This document shows positions 33,890 through 41,101 of a DNA stretch of 64,000 nt, piece after piece; position 1 is the stretch's first letter, and the number at the start of each line of letters is the position of its first letter. Location: contig NZ_JADFBX010000011.1 in NCBI RefSeq assembly GCF_015223055.1, forward strand, positions 62,001-126,000. Reading direction: 5' to 3'. The notes beneath the pieces are model-generated. The model searched no databases. It worked only from the letters and a program-made list of their open reading frames with translations, and was not told the DNA's origin. The position numbers were made by a program, and so were the translations under genes. The DNA is from Pedobacter sp. MC2016-24. GTDB taxonomy: Bacteria > Bacteroidota > Bacteroidia > Sphingobacteriales > Sphingobacteriaceae.

Positions 33890-35347
33890 CTATCTTGGAT
33901 TTAAGGGCATATCAGGACTGTTACTGATCTCAGAAGGTGGAATTTGCAACAGGTATTTGGGATCGTCCTTTTTGAGCGTATAAATGACCCCATTTTTATA
34001 GTTATGCCGAATCTCCGGCTTGCCCAAACGGCGTAGGTCTAACCAGCGCAGGCCAGCATCAAAAGCCATTTCAATCCTTCGTTCTTCCAGAACCCGTTTT
34101 AGAACCGCATCATGATCTGCAAAATCAACACTTTTTAAGGGCACGTAACTGGCTTTTTTAATGCGTTTTTGTAAGATAAGGTTTAGATTGGCGATGGCCA
34201 GTTCAGGTTTATTTGTACGGGCATAAGCTTCGGCACAAATGACATAAGCTTCACTTGCCTTCATTCCGATATAGTAAGAATCCCGGCTTTGCGTAGCATA
34301 CATCTTATACATTGTTTTACCTTTTGTGACGCCATCAGAAGTATTTGGCACACCAAATGAATCGAACAAATATTGTCTATAATCCGTCAGTTCGCCATAG
34401 CGTTTTGTTAAATTCAATAATTCCTCGGTCGGCTTAAATGGGGCACCCGAATAATAAAAGAGGTTGTTATTTGCCTTGCCACCAGTAAAAAACAACACTT
34501 CTTTATTGTAATCTGTATCAATGAAGCCGAAATCATAGGTGAAAGCCCTCGTTGTTCCCAGTTCATCGATTTTGGCTTGAATTCCATTGAGATCTGTTAG
34601 CGGACTTGCGTCCATGACCACCTTGGCCGACTCAATAGCGGTATTGTAGTCGCCCATAAATAAAGCAACGCGGGCTTTAAACAATTGCAGGGTCATGGCG
34701 TTTAACCTGAACCTGCTGGTTGCTGTTTTCCCCGCCAGCAATTTGGATGCATCGTCAATATCTTTGACAATCTGTTTCCAAACCACCTCGATAGGCTGCC
34801 TGACATTATTTGTGGCATTGACATTGACATCAACCGCGGTTAAGGGCATAGGCACACCTGGCTTTTGCAGATTTTCTGCCGTATAGGTATCTGCGTACCA
34901 ATTTACCAGGTAAAAGTAAGCGTAGGCCCTAAGGGCATGAGCCTCCCCTTTCACCACTTCGTACAACTGCTTTTCTTCAGGCAAAGGTGTCCTGCTTGAA
35001 AAATTATCTAAAATGGTATTTGCATAAAATACGGTTTTGTAAAGTTGTCCCCAATAAGGATCTTGTTTTACCCCATCGGCCAGCATACTGGAGGACCATA
35101 CAAACCATGGTTCAAGCGTTTTACCTGGCTCCGATCCGGAATTAAGATTGACATAGGCATTGTCGGTCATTAAATCGGTATTTAGAAAATAATCGGTGCG
35201 CGGGTAGGCGCCGATCAGCAGTGATTCATAGTCTTTCACACTAACCGGCATCATGCTGTTCACCGGTTTAATATCAAGTAGCTTTTTACAGCTGCTAAAA
35301 GTGATCAGCAGCAATGCCAACAGGTTTACATACAATATTTTCTTCAT
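33890..35347 (-). CDS. RagB/SusD family nutrient-uptake lipoprotein (module B)
   Basis: Substrate-capturing surface lipoprotein paired with the upstream SusC. The 485-residue chain from ATG at 35347 has a lipobox ending LITFSSC, then the SusD N-terminal KKLLDIKPVNSM and the helical core with GEAHALRAYAYFYLVNWYAD. The C-terminal region contains YIGMKASEAYVICAEAYARTN and VLEERRIEMAFDAGLRWLDLRRLGKP, the classic SusD RGxRW/FDL-type helix. A second in-frame ATG three codons upstream (35356) is possible. It begins 11 nt after the susC stop at 35359 and ends 16 nt before the next gene. Confidence 0.93.
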   Translation of the reverse strand: MKKILYVNLLALLLITFSSCKKLLDIKPVNSMMPVSVKDYESLLIGAYPRTDYFLNTDLMTDNAYVNLNSGSEPGKTLEPWFVWSSSMLADGVKQDPYWGQLYKTVFYANTILDNFSSRTPLPEEKQLYEVVKGEAHALRAYAYFYLVNWYADTYTAENLQKPGVPMPLTAVDVNVNATNNVRQPIEVVWKQIVKDIDDASKLLAGKTATSRFRLNAMTLQLFKARVALFMGDYNTAIESAKVVMDASPLTDLNGIQAKIDELGTTRAFTYDFGFIDTDYNKEVLFFTGGKANNNLFYYSGAPFKPTEELLNLTKRYGELTDYRQYLFDSFGVPNTSDGVTKGKTMYKMYATQSRDSYYIGMKASEAYVICAEAYARTNKPELAIANLNLILQKRIKKASYVPLKSVDFADHDAVLKRVLEERRIEMAFDAGLRWLDLRRLGKPEIRHNYKNGVIYTLKKDDPKYLLQIPPSEISNSPDMPLNPR

Positions 35348-35358
35348 GGCTATCATGG

Positions 35359-38300
35359 TTAAAACTGAACGGATAAGGTTAATGAATAGGACCGTGGAAT
35401 CGGCAGATAGGTATTTCCGAATGACACATTTGCATTATTGGTTGCGCTGTATTTCATGGTCGAACCTGTAGCTTCCGGATCCTGGCCTTTAAGTTTGCTA
35501 TTTTTCCAGGTGTACAGGTTATTACCCTGCACCATGAAACGAATGTTCTGAATTCCATTTGCCCGTAATCTGGGTGTGAAGAAATCATAACTTAATGAAA
35601 GATTTTGCAATCTGACAAAGTCGCCCTTCACGGTACGCAAGTCACTGTTATCATACATGGTCCCATTGTACGGACTTGCACCAAACACAACGGGGTCATA
35701 CATGTCTTTTTCCAAAACAGGAATATTTGTAGTCAATTCATCCCCTGGCTTTCTCCAGCGATATACCCACTCTTTTGACATATTTTGAGTAGCATCAGGA
35801 TAACCAAGGCCATAACCGGCTGACAGGTTACGCAGGCGGATTACATTACCGAAACTTCCGATAAACAAAGTTGACAAGGTGAATTTCTTATAGGAGAAGG
35901 TATTGGTGAAACCTCCTTGTAACAGCGGCATGGTGGTTCCGGAATAAGCTAGTCCAGCAACGCTACTCATTCCAGAAATTAAGGTTTTACCTTCGTTCTG
36001 GGTGTAAAAAGTAGCGCGTCCATCCGCATTGAGTCCGGCATAACGGTAAGACCACAATCCATTTATCGGCTTACCAACCACTGCTGCCGCAGAGTAATTG
36101 GAACGCTGCGCATTGGTTAAATCGGCAACACCTGGTCGGGAGTAAACCTCAAGGACCTCATTTTTATTATAGCCGAAGTTGACATTGGTAGACCACCTGA
36201 AAGATCTGGAATCTATATTTATAGCACTCAGGGAGAATTCTACACCCCGGTTTCTCATCGAGGCCCAGTTTACCTGAATATTACTAAATCCTGTAACCTG
36301 TGAAACCTCTTTGCTGCCCAGCAAATCGACAGCCTTCTTATTATAATATTCAATACTACCTGTTAATCTACGTTTCCAGAAACCGAACTCTAAAGCAGCA
36401 TTCGTGGTATAATTCATTTCCCATTTGAGGTTTGGATTTTTCGGCGCAGATATATTCAAATAGCCTTCTTTATTGATCACATCAATTTTACCAATTGTTG
36501 CGACCAGATCTGAGTAAGCCTGGGCTGCCACGTTCCCCTGACTGCCATAAGATCCCTTCAGGGTTAAATAACTCAACCAGTCTTTGTCCCTAAGAAAAGC
36601 CTCTTCCTTAATCTGGTAGTTTAAACCTACGGCCCATAGTGGTTGAAACAGCTGGTTGGTTTTCAAACCAAAACGGTTAGAGCCATCTGTACGTGCGTTA
36701 AAGCTAACCGAATACCTATTGTCGTACGTATAGCTGGCTACGCCAAAATAGGATACGGAGGCTGTTTCATTTAGATTTTCATTCCAAAGTGGTACGCCTA
36801 AATACTCCATTAACTTAAATTGCGGAATTTGCTGATGTCCCCTGTCATGGGCATAGCCATAAATTTGTGTGGTCTGGTCTTCAAATTTTGAAGTTCGAAT
36901 TTCCTGGCCTGCCATTACATTCAGGTAATGGACATTATTGAACACCGGATTATAGGCCAGTTGATTTCTAAAAGTGATGCTTCCATTATAGCTGTTCTTA
37001 TCTTTACGATAACCGCCATCCAACCAAAGATAGACTGCTGAAGAATTTACAACCTGATAAACGTCTTTTTTTCTGGCCCGAACAAAATAGCTGTCTTCTT
37101 TAGCAATGTCTACATCCGTGGTATTTTGTTTAGCATAGGAAAACAAACTTGAATAGGTCAGGTCCTTTAACAATTTCCATTCAAAATCGACATTACCGCG
37201 CATGCCAAAATTCCTGGAAGTCCGCCAGTTTTGATCCCTGTTTTCCAGAAAATTATACTTCAGACTATTGTAATAAAGATGACTATAGCCGCCAGTTTCG
37301 TCAAACGCAGGTTGGGCCCGGGTAGTATAAATTGCCCATTCATACGGATTTTCCCGTGAATCGGTCGCAAAAAAACTACTGTTGTCCCTTGCATTTACAT
37401 CGAGCGAAAGCCCCAGCCTGATGTTGTTACCGAAACGTGTATTTACTTTTATTGATCCGGTATATGTTTTTTGCCCGACACCCTTTGCTGTGGCTTTATC
37501 ATCCATAAAGCTACCAGAGGTATAAAATGTAGTTCTTTCATTTCCTCCGGATATATTGATGCTGTGCCTTTGTGTGAAGGCATTTCGGAAAAGATGTTGA
37601 AACCAATCTGTATTTACGACTTCCAGTCCTTTAACTTTATTTTCAAAATCTGCCCAACTGATTTTCCGATCATTCACATCGACAAAATATTTTTCAAAAT
37701 CAGTGGCTGTACCATACTCGCCGGTTCTAGGAGAACTTGCATTTAACAGTCCTTTCCCTATCATTTCCATATTCACATCGATGCGTTCTTTAGCATTCAT
37801 CATGTAAGCATCTTCAATTCTTGGCCGGGCAGAAAGCGAGAAACCACTATTGTAATTGATTCGTGTTTTTCCTGAAGTACCCTTTTTAGAGGTAATGACA
37901 ATTACCCCATTCGCTGCCTTGGTACCATAAATGGCTGTTGCAGCCGCATCTTTCAACACATTGATGGATTCGATATCGTCTACATTGATCCCACCGATAC
38001 CGGAAGCAATCAGGTTGCGGTTGGTTAAAATGTCATCAACTGAAGCGTTTACGGCATCATCCAAAATAATCCCATCTACCACCCAAAGCGGTTGTACGTT
38101 ACCTGAAATGGTAGATGTTCCGCGAATCCGGATCTGAGGGATTGCTCCCGGAGCACCGGATGTACTCATTACGGTTAATCCTGGTACCTGCCCCTGCAAT
38201 AGCTTGTCTATATTGGGCTGATAAACAGATTGTAAATCTTTCAATTGAATTGTAGTAATGGAAGCCGTCAAGGTCTTTTTATTCAAGGATTGATAACCGG

Positions 38301-38937
38301 TAACCACCACATCATTCAGGGCATTTTCTGCTGGCTCCATTTTAACATTCAATACCCGGCTTTGATTCAGCGTCTGCTCTTTGGCTTTATAACCAATGTA
38401 AGAAAACACCAACACCGCATCCTGATCGGGCACAGTAATGCCAAACTTACCGTTGGCATCTGTGACTACCGTTATCTTGCTTCCTTTAAGCTTAACACTA
38501 ACCCCAGGAAAACCAATGCCTTTTTCGTCTACTACCGTACCTCTGATTTCAATTGGTGGTATTGGCTGATCGATATCAGTCCTTTTTTGAACAACTACGG
38601 TATTTTGTTTGATGACATACGTAAGCGGCTGGTTTTCAAACAGGGCATCCAGGGCTTCTTTTAAGCTTGCATTTTTAAGCTTAACGCTGACCGGTGTGGT
38701 GCCTTCAAGCATTTGGGCGGTATACACAAAGTTATAGCCGCTCTGCCCCTGCAGTTCTTTAAAGATCCGGTTTAATGTGGTGTTATTTTGTGAGAGCGTA
38801 ATTTTCTGAGCTAGCGTATTTGCACTGACCTGAAACAAAAAGGCAGTCATAATAATGGCGATTAACTTCATTACCCGCAATATTTGGTTAGGCGCGTAAG
38901 CGGATAGCTTACACCTAAGTAGGTTGTAAAAATTCAT
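35359..38937 (-). CDS. SusC/RagA family TonB-linked outer-membrane protein with STN domain (module B)
   Basis: TonB-dependent importer of 1192 residues. After MNFYNLLRCKLSAYAPNQIL and a signal-like segment (MKLIAIIMTAFLFQVSA), an STN domain spans about 55-105 (SGYNFVYTAQMLEG, LKEALDALFENQPLTY). The carboxypeptidase-like domain is at about 125-205 (EIRGTVVDEKGIGFPGVSV), and the plug follows with IRGTSTISGNVQPLWVVDG and YGTKAANGVIVITSKKG. The barrel ends in Phe (SLTLSVQF). ATG at 38937 is preferred because it opens the usual long leader of the family; a 20-codon extension would run into the hairpin region. It signals through the adjacent FecR and sigma factor. Confidence 0.94.
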   Translation of the reverse strand: MNFYNLLRCKLSAYAPNQILRVMKLIAIIMTAFLFQVSANTLAQKITLSQNNTTLNRIFKELQGQSGYNFVYTAQMLEGTTPVSVKLKNASLKEALDALFENQPLTYVIKQNTVVVQKRTDIDQPIPPIEIRGTVVDEKGIGFPGVSVKLKGSKITVVTDANGKFGITVPDQDAVLVFSYIGYKAKEQTLNQSRVLNVKMEPAENALNDVVVTGYQSLNKKTLTASITTIQLKDLQSVYQPNIDKLLQGQVPGLTVMSTSGAPGAIPQIRIRGTSTISGNVQPLWVVDGIILDDAVNASVDDILTNRNLIASGIGGINVDDIESINVLKDAAATAIYGTKAANGVIVITSKKGTSGKTRINYNSGFSLSARPRIEDAYMMNAKERIDVNMEMIGKGLLNASSPRTGEYGTATDFEKYFVDVNDRKISWADFENKVKGLEVVNTDWFQHLFRNAFTQRHSINISGGNERTTFYTSGSFMDDKATAKGVGQKTYTGSIKVNTRFGNNIRLGLSLDVNARDNSSFFATDSRENPYEWAIYTTRAQPAFDETGGYSHLYYNSLKYNFLENRDQNWRTSRNFGMRGNVDFEWKLLKDLTYSSLFSYAKQNTTDVDIAKEDSYFVRARKKDVYQVVNSSAVYLWLDGGYRKDKNSYNGSITFRNQLAYNPVFNNVHYLNVMAGQEIRTSKFEDQTTQIYGYAHDRGHQQIPQFKLMEYLGVPLWNENLNETASVSYFGVASYTYDNRYSVSFNARTDGSNRFGLKTNQLFQPLWAVGLNYQIKEEAFLRDKDWLSYLTLKGSYGSQGNVAAQAYSDLVATIGKIDVINKEGYLNISAPKNPNLKWEMNYTTNAALEFGFWKRRLTGSIEYYNKKAVDLLGSKEVSQVTGFSNIQVNWASMRNRGVEFSLSAINIDSRSFRWSTNVNFGYNKNEVLEVYSRPGVADLTNAQRSNYSAAAVVGKPINGLWSYRYAGLNADGRATFYTQNEGKTLISGMSSVAGLAYSGTTMPLLQGGFTNTFSYKKFTLSTLFIGSFGNVIRLRNLSAGYGLGYPDATQNMSKEWVYRWRKPGDELTTNIPVLEKDMYDPVVFGASPYNGTMYDNSDLRTVKGDFVRLQNLSLSYDFFTPRLRANGIQNIRFMVQGNNLYTWKNSKLKGQDPEATGSTMKYSATNNANVSFGNTYLPIPRSYSLTLSVQF

Positions 38938-39040
38938 TACATTTGTTTTGGTTTGGTTTGTTGATAGACTGTTTCTGCAAATTATTAAGTAACCCAAACC
39001 TCTGTCAGATCCGATGGCAGTCGGGTCTGGCTTTTTATTT
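38938..39040 (+). ncRNA. Predicted antisense RNA opposite the susC leader, module B
   Basis: TACATTTG at 38938-38945 is a perfect plus-strand -7 element directly next to the susC ATG, and a hairpin with a T-run ends at about 39040. A product of about 85-90 nt would cover the susC leader in antisense. The -33 element is weak: the only nearby TTG gives an 11-nt spacing. The first 35 nt share several words with module A (TACATTTGT, GGTTTGGTT, GATAG). As in module A no sense TAnnTTTG for susC was found. Overlap with the A/C-rich initiation region of susC is an alternative explanation for the match. Confidence 0.35.
39004..39040 (+). terminator. Plus-strand hairpin with T-run in the fecR-susC gap, module B
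   Basis: Eleven-base stem with wobble pairs (39004-39014 with 39021-39031), six-base loop, then TTTTTATTTT. No plus-strand protein gene ends here. Confidence 0.6.
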
Positions 39041-39066
39041 TGGATTACAGTTGAATACGTAAAGAT

Positions 39067-40269
39067 TTATGGCATAACCGTGATCCTCCTTCCTTCAATT
39101 TTAAAGTGAACTGTTTTTGTGGCTTCTAATATATCCAGTACGTCGGAGACCTTACTGAAACGTGAGACGGTACCGAGGTAATTGCTTTCTGAAATTTTAC
39201 CCTGGTAAACGACTTCAACATTGTACCATCTGGAGATTTTACGCATGATGGTTTCAATATCTGCATTGGCAAACATGAAAGTTCCGCGTTTCCAGGCTAT
39301 CGCTTCTTCGGTATCTACATTGATCGTATTCCACTGATTGTTATTCAGTATTGCCTGCTGACCCGGAACCAGGATAATTGCATCCCGTTTATTACTTTTT
39401 TGCGGATCTTTGACCCGGATAGATCCTTCTAACAAAGTGGTTTTCGTTTCGGCGTCGTCTGCATAGGCAGAGATGTTAAAATGTGTCCCCAGCACTTCAG
39501 TTTCCTGCTCCCGACCAGAACCAAAACCGGGTGTAAGCACCTTAAATGGTTGTTTTTTATTCTTAAATACCTCAAAGTACGCTTCGCCGCTAAGCTCAAC
39601 ACGACGCGCATTAAGATTGGCAAAAGTTTGGGGGAACTTAAGCGATGATGCGGCATTGAGCCATACTTTGGTCCCATCGGGCAAATTGATTTGATATTCC
39701 CCGCCCTTAGGGGTGCTAATGGTATTGTAAGCCAGTTCAGGATGATCCGTTCCTGTTTTAAGTGCAGAAGAATCGATGGTATAAATCAGCTGTCCGTTTG
39801 CAGCCTTTACGATACTAATTCCTTTTGATTTGATGAGTTCTCCTTGCCGGGCATCGGTCAGGGAAATTTTAGATCCGTCAGCCAGCGTTAAGACCGCATC
39901 ATTTTTACCGGGTTTGATGTCATTTGCATATGGGATAGGCTGTGTATTTTCGGGATGTACAAGCTGCAGGTAATGGTAGCCCAGACCGACAGTTAAAAAT
40001 ACAGCGGCCGCAGCAACCCAGCGTAAGTAAGGGGAGAACAATTTTTTCTTAGGCACAACCCGATCTACGGAAATAATCTTTTCCAGTACATTGGCCCATT
40101 CGCCCGCTTTCAGATGATCTGTTGGGATTTGCTGATCCAGGCCTTCAGCAATGGCCAGGCCAACCTGAGCCTCTGCCTGATCGATGAGCTCCAGCAGTTC
40201 TTCGGTTTCAATTTTGCTCATATCCCCTTCTTCAAACCTGAGCAGCAAATGGTTTATTTTATCTTTCAT
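39067..40269 (-). CDS. FecR family anti-sigma regulator (module B)
   Basis: A 400-residue inner-membrane regulator equivalent to the one in module A. The N-terminal cytosolic part (about 1-85) contains an acidic helix, a membrane helix lies at about 83-102 (WVAAAAVFLTVGLGYHYL), and the FecR domain carries TPKGGEYQINLPDGTKVWLNAASSLKFP. The C-terminal DUF4974 has FANADIETIMRKISRWYNVEVVY. It probably holds the upstream sigma factor and is triggered by the STN domain of the module B SusC. It is 65 nt downstream of the sigma gene. Confidence 0.93.
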   Translation of the reverse strand: MKDKINHLLLRFEEGDMSKIETEELLELIDQAEAQVGLAIAEGLDQQIPTDHLKAGEWANVLEKIISVDRVVPKKKLFSPYLRWVAAAAVFLTVGLGYHYLQLVHPENTQPIPYANDIKPGKNDAVLTLADGSKISLTDARQGELIKSKGISIVKAANGQLIYTIDSSALKTGTDHPELAYNTISTPKGGEYQINLPDGTKVWLNAASSLKFPQTFANLNARRVELSGEAYFEVFKNKKQPFKVLTPGFGSGREQETEVLGTHFNISAYADDAETKTTLLEGSIRVKDPQKSNKRDAIILVPGQQAILNNNQWNTINVDTEEAIAWKRGTFMFANADIETIMRKISRWYNVEVVYQGKISESNYLGTVSRFSKVSDVLDILEATKTVHFKIEGRRITVMP

Positions 40270-40334
40270 GAGATTCTTGATACTAAGAAACCTGGAATTT
40301 GATTTAGGACTATCGCCTGATCATTTTTTTTCTT

Positions 40335-40928
40335 TTATTTCAATAAGGCGATATAGGCAAGCACAGACAATGCAATACCGTGATTATTCAGGTGCGTACG
40401 AATGGTTTTCAACGAAATCACCAGTGCATTTTTCACTGTATTGGGCGATAGGTCAAGTGATGCTGCAATCTCTGGGATGGACAAACCTTCCAAACGACTC
40501 AACTGGTATATTTTTTTGCGTTGTGCAGGAAGCTTATCCACCACCTGGGCAATCAGATGGTTGATGTCATTGAGGTTGATGGTATCTGTTGTTACATTGC
40601 TTTGCAGGGGATGTTCGGCAGTCAGTTGATCAATGGCCTTTACCTGCTTCAATTGCTTTCTCAGGTAATTCAAACATTCATTGGATGCATACTTGTACAA
40701 CCAGGCTTTTACATTGTCAACAGTTTCGATTTTTTCCCTGTTGAGCCATACCCTCAGAAAAGTATCCTGGATGATTTCTTCGGCCGCTGCCTCTGATTTG
40801 GTAAACTTAAGCGCGTAAGGATGCAGAACAGGCAGGTAACGATAAAAAAGTACCGCAAAGGCTTTTTCATCGCCTTCAGCAATTTGCGTCAATAGCAATT
40901 GCTCTTCTCTGGTCCCTGTTGGTGTCAT
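40335..40928 (-). CDS. ECF RNA polymerase sigma factor (module B)
   Basis: A 197-residue ECF sigma factor. Region 2 shows FAVLFYRYLPVLHPYALKF and AAEEIIQDTFLRVW with the core-binding and -10-recognition helices. Region 4 has LPAQRKKIYQLSRLEGLSIPEIAASLDLSPNTVKNALVISLKTIR. It heads module B (sigma-fecR-susC-susD-Mx1-like-tlpA-like). A consensus -7 element is immediately upstream, so its own transcription is probably by the housekeeping sigma and nearly leaderless. Confidence 0.93.
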   Translation of the reverse strand: MTPTGTREEQLLLTQIAEGDEKAFAVLFYRYLPVLHPYALKFTKSEAAAEEIIQDTFLRVWLNREKIETVDNVKAWLYKYASNECLNYLRKQLKQVKAIDQLTAEHPLQSNVTTDTINLNDINHLIAQVVDKLPAQRKKIYQLSRLEGLSIPEIAASLDLSPNTVKNALVISLKTIRTHLNNHGIALSVLAYIALLK

Positions 40929-40936
40929 GATACGCT

Positions 40937-40944
40937 CAAATCTA
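40937..40944 (-). promoter_or_regulatory. Putative -7 element of the module B sigma gene
   Basis: The minus strand reads TAGATTTG (TAnnTTTG). It ends 8 nt before the ATG at 40928, so a transcript from it would be essentially leaderless. No TTG at the usual spacing. Confidence 0.4.
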
Positions 40945-41032
40945 CACCAATTATATATAAATAATTTTAATTCACTGGCATGCCATCAAATTTTCCGTTA
41001 ACTAACAAGTATTCCGGGCTTGTTTTTAATGC

Positions 41033-41071
41033 AAAAAACGTTGTTGAAGCTTTGCTTCAACAACGTTTTTT
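41033..41071. terminator. Terminator after the outer-membrane beta-barrel gene
   Basis: Perfect 18-bp stem (41033-41050 with 41054-41071), three-base loop and flanking A/T runs on both sides. On the minus strand it lies 30 nt after the stop of the barrel protein. Confidence 0.92.
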
Positions 41072-41101
41072 GATCTTCGTCAATAAAATCAGTGGCATCT
41101 T

